Positions 52,123 through 62,010 of a stretch of DNA of 64,000 bases are shown one piece after another. Position numbers and translations under genes: made by a program. Numbering within the stretch: position 1 is the first letter of the stretch; every line of letters starts with the position of its first letter. This stretch comes from Hyphomicrobiales bacterium (lineage in GTDB: Bacteria; Pseudomonadota; Alphaproteobacteria; Rhizobiales; Rhizobiaceae): positions 496,001 to 560,000 of the forward strand of contig UBPA01000003.1 of NCBI GenBank assembly GCA_900467185.1. The letters are read 5' to 3'. The notes under the pieces were generated by a model. The model was not told the DNA's origin. It saw only the letters and a program-made list of their open reading frames with translations, and searched no databases.

Positions 52123-55100
52123 TCAGCCGTTGCGCTTCAGCAGCTCCTTGACGAGGGCGTCTGTGATGCGGCCGTTGGGCTCCTGACCGATCGATGTCTG
52201 GAAGGCCTTGATGGCGTTGACGGTCTTGGTACCGAGCGCGCCGTCCGGCGTCCCTGCATCGAAGCCGTTGTTGTTGAGAATGGCCTGAATGTTGCGGACG
52301 GCCTTCTTAATATCGACGGAGGACGTCTTGGTGCCCTTGCCGACCCATGTGTCGGGAACGGTGGTGTCGTTGCCCTTCGGATCGAGCGTCGCCGGCTTCC
52401 AGGCGGCGACCTTGGCCTTGGCGGCCGAGAGCTGGTCGGGAGACAGCTCCTTCTCCACCTGATCGCGCTTCTGTGCGGCATCCGTATCGCCATCGGCGGC
52501 CGCGACCGAGAACCACTTGTAGGATTCCGCGAGGTCCTTCGCCACGCCGTTGCCGCGGGCATAGAGGATGGCGAGGTTGAACTGGCTGTCGCGCAGGCCG
52601 AGATCTGCGGCCTTCGCAAACCACATGCTGGCGAGCGTGAAGTCCGGCGTGGTGCCGTTGCCGCTGGCCAGCATGACCGCGAGGTTGTGCATGGCATTGG
52701 CGTTGCCGCTTTCGGCCGCCTGCTGGTAGAGCGCACGGGCCCGGGCGGGATCGCGCGGAACGCCGGTGCCCTTTTCATAGAGGCTGCCGAGGCGATACTG
52801 CGCGGGAACCACGCCGGCATCCGCCGCGCGCTGGTACCATTCGGCGGCCTTGGCGAAATCGGCCTTGACGCCGCGGCCTTCGGTGTAGACCGCGCCGATC
52901 TCGAAGTAGGCCTTGGGATCGCCGGCGCGGGCCGCGTCGGCGAGCGCTGCGGGCACGATTTCGGCCGGAACCTCGACGGGGGGCGCCGAGACGGGGGTCT
53001 CTGCCACGGGTGTCTCGGCCGGAGCGTTTTCGGCGGCCGGTGCCGTTGCCTGCGGTTCGGGCTGCGATGCCACGGCAGGTTCGGTCGCCTCGCCCTGCGG
53101 CTGCAGCGAACTCAACGGTGCGACGCCTTCGTCCGACGCCTGCGGCGCAGGTTCGCTCGTGGGTGCAGCGAGAGCAGGGGCCGCGTCCGAGGAGGTTTCC
53201 GGCGCGGCATCGGCCGGGGCCGTTTCGGTTGCGGCCGGCGTTTCGATGGTCGTGACCGGTGCCGCCGCCTGCTCGTGCTTCATCAGCGTGCTGACGAGCG
53301 GATAGGAGAGGATGGCGAGGAGCACCGCGCCGACGGCCATGAGGATCGGGCGGCGATGACGGGCAAGAGCGCTCGGGGCGGCACCCGGACGTGCCGCCGT
53401 CCGGTTGCCGGTGTCCACTTCCTGCGCCGCCTGCTGGGCCGCGCGGCGGGCCGCCGCGATGAAATCGGACTTGTCGCCATCGCCGGAAACAGCCGGGTGT
53501 GCCGCCTGCCCGGCGCGGACGCGCTCCAGGATCCGCTTGACATCGGGCGTGCCGGAGCCGGGCTCGAGCAGCTGGTTGGCGGCGTCCGGATTGATGGTGT
53601 CCAGCGCATCGATCGACGGCGTCGGCTCGACGAACTGGCGCTCGACGGGGGCGAGCTGCTTGCCGCGCTTGCCCGAAAAGCGACCGGTGAGGCCCGAGAG
53701 AAGGCCGGTGCGGGCAGCCGGTGTATCGACCGAAACCGCCGTTGCGGGCTCGCGCAGGTCGGCTTCGGCGGCCGGCGACGCATCGAGACCGATGTCATCT
53801 GCGACCCGGTGGTCGCGTTCCCCCGGCATTGCGACGGTGGCGCGCATGTTTCGCGTCAGGTCGTCATAGCTGCTACCGACCTCTTCGCGCTCCAGAAAGG
53901 CGGGCGTTTCGGCGCGCGGCATCTGTGCCGCCGTCTCGCGGCGGCCGAAGGCGGGGGCGGGTTCGTCGCGGAGCGTGTCTTCGCGGGAGATCGGCGCGGA
54001 GGCGCGCTCCTCGATACGCTCCAGCTTGTCGGCGATGTGCACGAGCGTTTCGTGCAACGCCTCGAACGTGCGGGCGGTCCGCTCGTCGCTCGAGCGGCTG
54101 AGGTCTTCCAGCGTTTTCAGGTCGTCGGCCAGAGCCGAGATGGCCGCGATGTCTGCGATACCCGGGGCTGCCGACTGCGTCATGCCGTTGCGCGTATAGG
54201 CTTCCATCACGGCTTCGGCGGCCTGACGCGCAGCCTCGATGATGTATTCGTCGCTGGAGGCGAGATAATCCTCCAGCGCGTTCATGCGTCCCTCGACGTC
54301 GGCGGGCACGGCGGTGGCGACCTCGCGCGGCTCGCTGATGAGGAAGGAAAGATTGGCGATCTGGTCCTGCAGGCTGCGCAGCACCTGACCATCGTCGTAG
54401 GGTGCGGCATGCGTCTCGTCGAGACGCTGGGCGATGCCCGACAGCTGGTCTTCGAGGCGCAGAAAGCGGTCATCAACCAGCGGTGCCGGGCTGTCGAGGC
54501 CATCGATCCGGCGGGCGAGATCGTCGAAACGGCGCGCCAGCGTGTCGCTGACATCGCCAGTGTCGAGCGCATCGATCTTGGCAGAGATTTCGGCGAGGTG
54601 ACCGCTCAGATCCGGCTGTGCGGAGGCACGCTCGGCACGCTCCATCATGGCGGAGAGATGATCGAGGCGCTCTTCGAGGCGGGCGGCGGCTTCGGCGTTG
54701 ACCAGATCTTCCACGCGCGCGGACAGCGCTTCGATGCGAGAGGCGAGACCATTGTCCACGGGAAAGGCGAGATCGTCGATCTGGCGCGACAGGTCGACGA
54801 GCCGGCTTTCGACGCGGGTGACGCCGGGGCTGTCAGAGGCGGACGCCGTGCGGCCGCTGGCGACGATGGCGCGGCTGATCTCGTCCAGACGCGCATCGAG
54901 ATCGGCGAACTGCTCCTGGAAACGGTGATCGTCCGGCTGCATGTGGCGGCCGATGAGGTCGATGGCCTGCGCCACGGCCACGAGCTTGTCTTCCAGCGCA
55001 TAGAGCGCCGGACCGTTGTTCATGGTGCCGAGCTGCGACTTGATCTCGTCGAGACGGTAGGCCAGAGCAACGAGTTCGTCGTCGCGGGCGGCATCGAAGA

Positions 55101-55962
55101 CGTTCAGCCGATCCTCGACGCCGGTCCAGCGGCTCTCCATGCGGCGCACGCTTTCCTCGCGGGCGAGACCGTCGATCATGGCGCGCATCTCGTCGAGATC
55201 GGCGCGCAGGGCCTTGCTGTCGGAGGTCGTCGGCTGGCGACCGAGATCGGCCAGCGAGAGTGAGAGGCGCTGCAGGTCCTGACGGATATCGTGTGCGAGC
55301 ACATCGCCCTGCGTGGCGGCGGAGGCGATGCCGTGCATCTCGCTGCGCAGCGACGACATTTCGCGCGAAAGACCCTGCTCGATATCGCGCTTCAGATCCT
55401 GGCGAAGGCCGACCAGTGCCGTTGCGATGTCGCGGACGGCGGCATCCGGCATGGCGGCGGGTGCGGCCTGCGGAACGGGACGGGATGCGGCGCGTACCGG
55501 CTCGGCCGGCATCCGGGCGGAGCGGTCGTCGTCCAGCGAGCGACGCGGAGGCTGACGGTCGTCATAGGCGGGCATGACGTAGCGGTCGTCCGGGCGCGAA
55601 ACGGTCGGGTTCGTTGCCGGGGCCGGGGCCGGGGTGGAGGGCGCACGCGTCTGGAACTGATGCCGCTCGGTCGCCTTTTCCAGACGGGTGGCGCTCAGCG
55701 CGCGCTGGCGCTGCAGAATTTCGGAGATGGCATCGGCGCGGGAAACGGGACGTTCGGCAGCAACGGGCCGCGCCTCGACGCGGGCGGCTTCCGGCGGACG
55801 GGCCTCGCGCTTGGCGGGCGCGATCAGGCCTTCGATCCGCGCTTCCAGGCCTTCGATCGTCCGGTTGAGGGCTTCCAGCGACGAGCGTTCGCCGTGTCTG
55901 CCATCGAGACGCTCGTCGGCCTGGGTGCCCATCCGGGGAGGAGTTGATCGCGATCCGTTCAT
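52123..55962 (-). CDS. podJ: PodJ-type polar localization factor with Sel1 and peptidoglycan-binding domains
   Basis: A 1279-residue single-span protein. Cytoplasmic part: long acidic coiled coils (about 180-690). One span at about 872-893 (ILMAVGAVLLAILSYPLV). Periplasmic part: a Pro/Ala/Glu linker (about 900-1000), Sel1 repeats (about 1014-1155, for example AYFEIGAVYTEGRGVKADF and YRLGSLYEKGTGVPRD) and a C-terminal peptidoglycan-binding domain (about 1217-1279, IQAILNNNGFDAGTPDG). This is the PodJ architecture; in Agrobacterium and Caulobacter PodJ organises the old/new pole and division. AGAGG precedes the ATG at 55962; the frame is open 35 codons upstream. Confidence 0.92.
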   Translation of the reverse strand: MNGSRSTPPRMGTQADERLDGRHGERSSLEALNRTIEGLEARIEGLIAPAKREARPPEAARVEARPVAAERPVSRADAISEILQRQRALSATRLEKATERHQFQTRAPSTPAPAPATNPTVSRPDDRYVMPAYDDRQPPRRSLDDDRSARMPAEPVRAASRPVPQAAPAAMPDAAVRDIATALVGLRQDLKRDIEQGLSREMSSLRSEMHGIASAATQGDVLAHDIRQDLQRLSLSLADLGRQPTTSDSKALRADLDEMRAMIDGLAREESVRRMESRWTGVEDRLNVFDAARDDELVALAYRLDEIKSQLGTMNNGPALYALEDKLVAVAQAIDLIGRHMQPDDHRFQEQFADLDARLDEISRAIVASGRTASASDSPGVTRVESRLVDLSRQIDDLAFPVDNGLASRIEALSARVEDLVNAEAAARLEERLDHLSAMMERAERASAQPDLSGHLAEISAKIDALDTGDVSDTLARRFDDLARRIDGLDSPAPLVDDRFLRLEDQLSGIAQRLDETHAAPYDDGQVLRSLQDQIANLSFLISEPREVATAVPADVEGRMNALEDYLASSDEYIIEAARQAAEAVMEAYTRNGMTQSAAPGIADIAAISALADDLKTLEDLSRSSDERTARTFEALHETLVHIADKLERIEERASAPISREDTLRDEPAPAFGRRETAAQMPRAETPAFLEREEVGSSYDDLTRNMRATVAMPGERDHRVADDIGLDASPAAEADLREPATAVSVDTPAARTGLLSGLTGRFSGKRGKQLAPVERQFVEPTPSIDALDTINPDAANQLLEPGSGTPDVKRILERVRAGQAAHPAVSGDGDKSDFIAAARRAAQQAAQEVDTGNRTAARPGAAPSALARHRRPILMAVGAVLLAILSYPLVSTLMKHEQAAAPVTTIETPAATETAPADAAPETSSDAAPALAAPTSEPAPQASDEGVAPLSSLQPQGEATEPAVASQPEPQATAPAAENAPAETPVAETPVSAPPVEVPAEIVPAALADAARAGDPKAYFEIGAVYTEGRGVKADFAKAAEWYQRAADAGVVPAQYRLGSLYEKGTGVPRDPARARALYQQAAESGNANAMHNLAVMLASGNGTTPDFTLASMWFAKAADLGLRDSQFNLAILYARGNGVAKDLAESYKWFSVAAADGDTDAAQKRDQVEKELSPDQLSAAKAKVAAWKPATLDPKGNDTTVPDTWVGKGTKTSSVDIKKAVRNIQAILNNNGFDAGTPDGALGTKTVNAIKAFQTSIGQEPNGRITDALVKELLKRNG

Positions 55963-56209
55963 GTGCTTTCGCCTCTTCGCCTGGCATTCCCCGAACACGG
56001 CTGAAGGATCAGGCCCCTTGCGCCGGTGGACAAGGCTGCGGACGACTCGGAACGGAACAAGCAGCATTGACCTCTCGCGCCACTTTCCCGGAACGTGGTA
56101 AACAAGCCGTTAACCGACGGGAGGATTTCGGTTTCCACCCTCGAAATTTCCGGATGCCGCCGCGCCCTTCACGCCAGATTGTTCGGGCAAAATGCCGCGG
56201 ACGTGAATT

Positions 56210-56240
56210 TTGACGTTTACGCGCACGTCAGTTTTTAATA
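56210..56240 (+). promoter_or_regulatory. Promoter with MerR-type operator for the beta-oxidation operon
   Basis: TTGACG (56210-56215) and a -10-like TTAATA (56235-56240) are 19 bases apart, longer than usual. Between them is the perfect inverted repeat TGACGT-N8-ACGTCA (56211-56230). An operator filling an over-long spacer is the layout used by MerR-family regulators. Regulators of branched-chain and fatty-acid catabolism (LiuR-like) in proteobacteria use similar ACGT-rich operators. The regulator gene is not in the window. GGGAGG then precedes the ATG at 56294. Confidence 0.5.
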
Positions 56241-56293
56241 GAGTACCCTCATGAATGGCCTCATGAGGTTAGGCCCAGGGAGGAAGACAGTCG

Positions 56294-58090
56294 ATGCCCA
56301 TCTACAAGGCTCCGGTCGAGGACACGCTTTTCATTCTTAACGACGTGCTCGGCATCGAGCGCTACAACAATATTCCCGGCTTTTCGGACGTGACGCCGGA
56401 CATGCTGGACGCCATCGTCGGCGAAGCCGCAAAGCTTGCCGAGGAAGTGCTTTTCCCGCTGAACCTCTCCGGCGACCAGGAAGGCTGCGTGCGCCACCCG
56501 GACGGTTCGGTCACCACGCCGAAGGGCTTCAAGGAAGCCTATGAGCTCTACCGCGAAAGCGGCTGGCTCGGCCTTGCCGCACCGGAGGAGTTCGGCGGCC
56601 AGGGCCTGCCCTACACGCTGCACACGGCGATCGGCGAATATATGTCGTCGGCCAACATGTCGCTGACGATGTATCCCGGCCTGACGCAGGGCGCGATCGC
56701 CGCCATCATCGAGCATGGCACAGACGAGCAGCGGGCCACCTATTTGCCCAAGATGATCGCCGGCGAATGGACGGGAACGATGAACCTGACGGAGCCACAC
56801 TGTGGCACCGATCTCGGGCTTCTGCGCTCCAAGGCCGTGCCGCAGCCGGATGGCAGCTACAAGATCTCCGGGCAGAAGATCTTCATCTCCGCCGGCGAAC
56901 ACGACATGGCCGATAACATCATCCATCTCGTTCTCGCCCGCATCGAAGGCGCGCCCGAGGGCACGAAGGGCATCTCGCTCTTCATCGTGCCGAAGTTCAT
57001 CGTGGAAGCCGACGGCACGCCGGGCACGCGCAACGGCGCGACCTGTGGCGCCATCGAGCACAAGATGGGCATCCACGGCAACTCGACCTGCGTGATGAAC
57101 TACGACGATGCGACGGGCTACCTGATCGGCACGGCCAATCGTGGCCTCAACGCCATGTTCGTCATGATGAACGAGGCCCGCCTGGGCGTCGGTCTGCAGG
57201 GTCTCTCCGTCTCGGAAATCGCCTATCAGAACGCCGTCGCCTATGCCCGCGAGCGCCTGCAGGGCCGCTCGCTGTCGGGCATCAAGGCGCCGGACAAGAA
57301 GGCCGATCCGCTGATCGTCCACCCCGACATCCGCCGCGTGCTGATGACGATCCGCGCCTTCAACGAGGCAAGCCGCGCCTTCACGCTGTGGACAGCGCTG
57401 AAGTCGGATGTCGCGCATCGCTCGCAGGACGAGGCCGAACGCCAGACGGCGGACGATCTGCTCGGCCTCGTGACGCCGATCCTCAAGGGCGTGCTGACCG
57501 ACCGCGGCTTCGACCACGCCGTCATGGCGCAGCAGGTCTTCGGCGGGCACGGCTATATCGAAGAGCACGGCATGAGCCAGTATGTGCGCGACGCGCGCAT
57601 CGCCATGATCTACGAAGGTGCGAACGGCATCCAGGCGCTCGACCTCGTCGGCCGCAAGCTGGGGCTGAACGGCGGTCGCGCCGTGATGGCTCTCTTCAAG
57701 GAGATCGCCGACTTCTGCGACGAGAACCGCAGCGACGAGCAGATGACCGCCTATACCAAGGCGCTCAAGAAGAGCCTCAACGACCTGCAGTCGGCGTCCA
57801 TGTGGTTCATGTCGAACGCCGTGGCGAAGCCCGACAATGCCGGTGCCGGTTCGACCGACTACATGCATCTCAGCGGGCTCGTCGTGCTCGGCTATATGTG
57901 GGCCAAGATGGCAAAGACCGCACAGGGGCTGCTCGCCTCGGGCGCCGGCGACCGCGAGGACTTCCTGAAGAACAAGCTGGTGACGGCCACCTTCTTCATG
58001 GACCGCATCCTGCCCGAGACGGCGCTGCGCCGCTCGCGCATCGAAGCGGGATCGGATACGCTGATGGCACTCGACGCCGCCGCATTCTGA
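56294..58090 (+). CDS. Acyl-CoA dehydrogenase
   Basis: A 598-residue flavoenzyme that oxidises acyl-CoA to trans-2-enoyl-CoA, the first step of beta-oxidation. It has the extra N-terminal segment ([19 protein letters not shown]) and C-terminal domain of the long 590-600-residue bacterial group. [14 protein letters not shown] (FAD contact), [11 protein letters not shown]-like sequence and the catalytic-base region [10 protein letters not shown] with E441 are present. First gene of the operon, with thiolase and FadB/J-like genes after it. Chain-length preference cannot be inferred. Confidence 0.94.
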   Translation: MPIYKAPVEDTLFILNDVLGIERYNNIPGFSDVTPDMLDAIVGEAAKLAEEVLFPLNLSGDQEGCVRHPDGSVTTPKGFKEAYELYRESGWLGLAAPEEFGGQGLPYTLHTAIGEYMSSANMSLTMYPGLTQGAIAAIIEHGTDEQRATYLPKMIAGEWTGTMNLTEPHCGTDLGLLRSKAVPQPDGSYKISGQKIFISAGEHDMADNIIHLVLARIEGAPEGTKGISLFIVPKFIVEADGTPGTRNGATCGAIEHKMGIHGNSTCVMNYDDATGYLIGTANRGLNAMFVMMNEARLGVGLQGLSVSEIAYQNAVAYARERLQGRSLSGIKAPDKKADPLIVHPDIRRVLMTIRAFNEASRAFTLWTALKSDVAHRSQDEAERQTADDLLGLVTPILKGVLTDRGFDHAVMAQQVFGGHGYIEEHGMSQYVRDARIAMIYEGANGIQALDLVGRKLGLNGGRAVMALFKEIADFCDENRSDEQMTAYTKALKKSLNDLQSASMWFMSNAVAKPDNAGAGSTDYMHLSGLVVLGYMWAKMAKTAQGLLASGAGDREDFLKNKLVTATFFMDRILPETALRRSRIEAGSDTLMALDAAAF

Positions 58091-58167
58091 AACTCAAGGC
58101 TGCACCTGACACTTCATCGCCTCCACGGATAGATCGACGGCTTCGAGCCGATTGGGAGAACGGGATC

Positions 58168-59376
58168 ATGACTGACGTCTTCATTTACGACCATGTGCGC
58201 ACACCACGCGGTCGCGGCAAGAAGGACGGCGCCCTGCACGAGGTGCCGACGCCCCGCCTTGCCGCGCGCATGCTGGAAGCACTGCGCGACCGCAACGGGA
58301 TCGACACGAACACCGTCGACGACATCATCATGGGTTGCGTCGATCCGGTGTTCGAGGCCGGCGCCGTGATCCCGAAGGCCGCGGCCTTCGAGGCAGGCTA
58401 TTCCAATCGCGCACCGGGGATCCAGATCTCCCGCTTCTGCGCATCGGCGCTCGATGCCATCAATCTGGCGGCCGGCAAGATCGCGCAGGGCGCCGATGAC
58501 ATCGTCATCGCCGGCGGCGTCGAGAGCATGTCGCGCGTCGGCATGGGCATGTCGGGCGGCGCCTGGTACATGGACCCTTCCGTCAACTTCCCCGGCTATT
58601 TCATGCCGCAGGGCGTGTCGGCCGATCTGATCGCCACGAAATACGGTTTCACGCGCGATGACGTCGATGCCTACGCCGTCGAGAGCCAGCGCCGCGCCGG
58701 CGTGTCCTGGGAAAAGGGCTATTTCGACCGGTCCGTCGTTCCGGTGAAGGACCAGAACGGCATCGTCATCCTCGCCAAGGACGAGCATATGCGTCCGACG
58801 ACGACGATGCAGAACCTTGCGAGCCTCAACCCCTCCTTCCAGATGCCGGGCGAGATGGGCGGCTTCGAGGCCGTCGGCATTCAGGCGCATCCGGAAATCG
58901 AGAAGATCAACTACGTCCACCATGCCGGCAACTCGTCGGGCATCGTGGATGGGGCCGGCCTCGTGCTGCTCGGCTCCAAGGCCGGCGGCGAAAGCCTCGG
59001 CGCCAGGCCCCGCGCCCGCATCAAGGCCTTTGCCAACATCGGCTCCGACCCGGCGCTGATGCTGACCGGCCCTGTGGACGTGACGGAAAAGCTTCTGAAG
59101 CGTGCTGGCATGACGATCGGCGATATCGACCTGTTCGAGCTGAACGAGGCCTTTGCCGCCGTGGTCCTGCGCTATCTCCAGGCGTTCGACATCTCGCACG
59201 ACATCATGAACGTCAATGGCGGTGCGATCGCGCTCGGCCATCCGCTCGGCGCCACCGGCGCGATGATCCTCGGCACGGTGCTCGACGAGCTGGAGCGCCG
59301 CGACCTGAACACCGCCCTCGTCACGCTCTGCATCGGCGCGGGCATGGGCACCGCGACGATCATCGAACGCGTCTGA
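58168..59376 (+). CDS. fadA: Acetyl-CoA C-acyltransferase (thiolase)
   Basis: A 402-residue thiolase that cleaves 3-ketoacyl-CoA in the last step of beta-oxidation. The catalytic residues are C91 ([10 protein letters not shown]), H358 ([10 protein letters not shown]) and C388 (LCIGAGMG). The start ATG 58168 gives [17 protein letters not shown]; the frame is open far upstream as a shadow of the dehydrogenase gene. Position between dehydrogenase and FadB/J-like genes argues for a catabolic role. The symbol fadA is by function and context. Confidence 0.93.
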   Translation: MTDVFIYDHVRTPRGRGKKDGALHEVPTPRLAARMLEALRDRNGIDTNTVDDIIMGCVDPVFEAGAVIPKAAAFEAGYSNRAPGIQISRFCASALDAINLAAGKIAQGADDIVIAGGVESMSRVGMGMSGGAWYMDPSVNFPGYFMPQGVSADLIATKYGFTRDDVDAYAVESQRRAGVSWEKGYFDRSVVPVKDQNGIVILAKDEHMRPTTTMQNLASLNPSFQMPGEMGGFEAVGIQAHPEIEKINYVHHAGNSSGIVDGAGLVLLGSKAGGESLGARPRARIKAFANIGSDPALMLTGPVDVTEKLLKRAGMTIGDIDLFELNEAFAAVVLRYLQAFDISHDIMNVNGGAIALGHPLGATGAMILGTVLDELERRDLNTALVTLCIGAGMGTATIIERV

Positions 59377-59406
59377 TTTCGATCGGCCGGCGGGAAGGAT
59401 GACGGA

Positions 59407-59598
59407 GTGGGTCAGAACGAGACGAACCGGCATTTCGAACTGCGTGATCTGGACGAGACCATGCGGGGCGCCCACGAGGCGGCGTCCCGCGTGATCTCAA
59501 AAAAGGAAGCTGCGCAGCGGGCCAAAGGAAGTGCTGTCGGCTTTCTTCTCACGCTGCTCGTCATCGCTGGCGTCGTCGTCTTTCTTTACTTTCAGTGA
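59407..59598 (+). CDS. Small single-span membrane protein inside the fad operon
   Basis: A 63-residue protein: a polar N-terminal half ([19 protein letters not shown]) followed by one membrane span ([19 protein letters not shown]) at the very C-terminus, so it is a tail-anchored type. The start is GTG 59407 with GGAAGGAT ten bases upstream. It lies 30 bases after the thiolase and 72 before the FadB/J-like gene. Not recognised. Confidence 0.65.
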   Translation: MGQNETNRHFELRDLDETMRGAHEAASRVISKKEAAQRAKGSAVGFLLTLLVIAGVVVFLYFQ

Positions 59599-59670
59599 TC
59601 TGGACCTAGAGGCCTCATGCCTCGGCCGATAGCGGCTTCTATAGACACCTTTCAGGGAGAGGAACCTGCC

Positions 59671-61884
59671 ATGACCTACACCAATTTCACCATCGAAACG
59701 GACGCCGACGGCATCGCTCTCGTGACCTGGGACATGCCGGACAAGTCGATGAACGTGTTCACGGCCGAGGTCCTGCGGGAACTCGCTGCCGTCAACGACG
59801 CGGTCGTGAAGGACGAGGCCGTCAAGGGCGTCGTCTTCACCTCGGGCAAGTCGACCTTCTCGGGCGGCGCCGACCTGTCGATGATCAAGGGCATGTTCAC
59901 CTTCCAGGCGGAGGAGAAGACCAAGAACCCCGACACCGCGGCGCAGAAGCTGTTCGAGCTTTGCGGCGAGATGACGGGCCTGTTCCGCAAGATCGAGACC
60001 TCCGGCAAGCCGTGGGTTTCCGCCATCAACGGCACCTGCATGGGCGGTGCCTTCGAGCTGTCGCTCGCCTGCCACGGCCGCGTGGCCTCCAATTCCAAGG
60101 CGGTCAAGATCGCCCTGCCCGAGGTCAAGGTCGGGATCTTCCCCGGCGCCGGTGGCACGCAGCGCGTGCCCCGTCTGACCAATGCACAGGATGCGCTGCA
60201 GATGATGACGACGGGGCAGACGCTGACGCCGCAGCGCGCCAAGGCGCTCGGCCTCGTGCACGAGCTTGCCGCGCCCGAGGCGCTGATCGATGCCGCCAAG
60301 GCCATGATCAAGAACGGCCTGAAGGCGGTTCAGCCCTGGGACGAAAAGGGCTTCAAGGCGCCCGGCGGCTCCATGTGGAGCGCAGCCGGTGCCCAGCTCT
60401 GGCCGGCTGCCTCCGGCATCCTGCGCCGCGAAACCTATGGCAACTATCCCGGCGCGCTGGCCATCGTGAAATGCGTCTATGAAGGCCTCCAGGTGCCCTT
60501 CGACACGGCGCTGAAAATCGAACAGCGCTACTTCACGCAGATCCTGCAGACCACCGAGGCTTTCTCGATGATCCGCTCGCTGTTCATTTCGATGCAGGAA
60601 CTGGGCAAGGGCGCACGCCGCCCGGCCGGCGTTCCGAAGTCGGACTTCAAGCATGTCGGCGTCGTCGGTGCGGGCTTCATGGGCGCCTCCATCGCCTACG
60701 TCACGGCCGCCGCCGGCATTCCCGTCACCCTCATCGACCGCGACATCGCCGCGGCAACCAAGGGCAAGGCGCATTCCGAAGGTTTGGTGAAGGACAGCGT
60801 GGCCAAGGGCCGCATGACGCAGGAAAAGGGCGAACAGCTGCTCGCGCTGATCACCCCGTCAGCCGATTATGCAGACCTGAAGACCGCCGATTTCGTGGTC
60901 GAGGCCGTGTTCGAGGACCGCAAGGTCAAGAAGGACGTGATCGAGGCCGTCGAAGCCGTGCTGTCTCCCGACGCGATCTTCGCATCCAACACCTCGACGC
61001 TGCCGATCACCGGCCTTGCCGAAAACTCCAAGCGGCCTGCCCAGTTCATCGGCGTCCACTTCTTCTCGCCGGTCGAGAAGATGATGCTGACCGAGGTCAT
61101 CCTCGGCAAGGAAACCGGCGACGCCGCGCTTGCCCGGGCACTCGACTATGTCGCCGCGATCAAGAAGACGCCGATCGTCGTCAACGACACACGCGGCTTC
61201 TACGTCAACCGTTGCGTCTTCCGCTACATCCACGAAGCCTATGACATGCTGATCGAAGGCGTGCCGGCGGTGATGATCGAGAACGTGGCCAAGATGGCCG
61301 GCATGCCGGTCGGGCCCCTCTCGCTCAACGATGAAGTGGCGATCGACCTGTCGCAGAAGATCCTCAAGGCGACCGTCGCCGATCTCGGTGAACAGGCGGT
61401 CGATCCGGCGCATCTCGAACTCGTCAACAAGCTCGTCGACGACCTCGACCGGCGCGGGCGCAAGAACGGCAAGGGCTTCTACGACTATCCCGAGAAGCCG
61501 GCGAAGAAGCACATCTGGGCGGGTCTCAAGGATCTCTATCCGCAGAAGCCGGCGGACACGCTGGACGTGCAGACCCTCAAGCAGCGCTTCCTCGTCACCA
61601 TCGCGCTGGAAGCCGCCCGCACCATCGAGGAAGGCATCGTCACCGATCCGCGCGAGGCCGATGTCGGCTCCATCCTCGGCTTCGGCTTTGCGCCCTATAC
61701 CGGCGGCACGCTGTCCTACATCGACGGCATGGGCGCCAAGGCCTTCGTCGCCCTGTGCGAGAAGCTGGCGCTAAGCTATGGCGACCACTTCGCGCCGACG
61801 CCGCTGCTGAAGGACATGGCCGCCAAGGGCGAGACCTTCTACGGCCGCTTCGACCCCTATGCAAAGGTCGCTGTCGCGGCCTGA
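59671..61884 (+). CDS. fadJ: Multifunctional enoyl-CoA hydratase / 3-hydroxyacyl-CoA dehydrogenase (FadB/FadJ-like)
   Basis: A 737-residue bifunctional beta-oxidation enzyme. N-terminal crotonase domain (about 1-190) with catalytic E129 (GGAFELSLACHG) and E151 (LPEVKVGIFPGAGG). Then the NAD-binding domain (about 327-510: VGVVGAGFMGASIAYVTA), catalytic H463 (GVHFFSPVEKM) and the C-terminal HAD domains, of which the last contains ADVGSILGFGFAPYTGG. GAGAGGA precedes the ATG 59671. FadJ versus FadB cannot be decided from sequence, so the symbol is tentative. A strong terminator follows at 61936-61966. Confidence 0.93.
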   Translation: MTYTNFTIETDADGIALVTWDMPDKSMNVFTAEVLRELAAVNDAVVKDEAVKGVVFTSGKSTFSGGADLSMIKGMFTFQAEEKTKNPDTAAQKLFELCGEMTGLFRKIETSGKPWVSAINGTCMGGAFELSLACHGRVASNSKAVKIALPEVKVGIFPGAGGTQRVPRLTNAQDALQMMTTGQTLTPQRAKALGLVHELAAPEALIDAAKAMIKNGLKAVQPWDEKGFKAPGGSMWSAAGAQLWPAASGILRRETYGNYPGALAIVKCVYEGLQVPFDTALKIEQRYFTQILQTTEAFSMIRSLFISMQELGKGARRPAGVPKSDFKHVGVVGAGFMGASIAYVTAAAGIPVTLIDRDIAAATKGKAHSEGLVKDSVAKGRMTQEKGEQLLALITPSADYADLKTADFVVEAVFEDRKVKKDVIEAVEAVLSPDAIFASNTSTLPITGLAENSKRPAQFIGVHFFSPVEKMMLTEVILGKETGDAALARALDYVAAIKKTPIVVNDTRGFYVNRCVFRYIHEAYDMLIEGVPAVMIENVAKMAGMPVGPLSLNDEVAIDLSQKILKATVADLGEQAVDPAHLELVNKLVDDLDRRGRKNGKGFYDYPEKPAKKHIWAGLKDLYPQKPADTLDVQTLKQRFLVTIALEAARTIEEGIVTDPREADVGSILGFGFAPYTGGTLSYIDGMGAKAFVALCEKLALSYGDHFAPTPLLKDMAAKGETFYGRFDPYAKVAVAA

Positions 61885-61935
61885 CGATGACCAGCGGGCT
61901 GGGCGGCGCCCATGTCCCGATGGTTTCGCCCATGA

Positions 61936-61966
61936 AAAAGGCCGGCGCATTTTGCGCCGGCCTTTT
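61936..61966. terminator. Strong bidirectional rho-independent terminator
   Basis: A 14-bp perfect stem (AAAAGGCCGGCGCA with its complement) and a TTT loop, with A-runs on the left and T-runs on the right. It serves the fad operon on the plus strand and the Tim44-domain gene on the minus strand. Confidence 0.95.
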
Positions 61967-62010
61967 CTATTTGGGACCCGTCTTTCCGGGGCAGAGCCGC
62001 AGAAGCGTGA

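Noticed and set aside
52084-55263. 1059-codon plus-strand frame across podJ
   Set aside because: Glycine/arginine-rich antisense shadow of podJ coiled-coil DNA.
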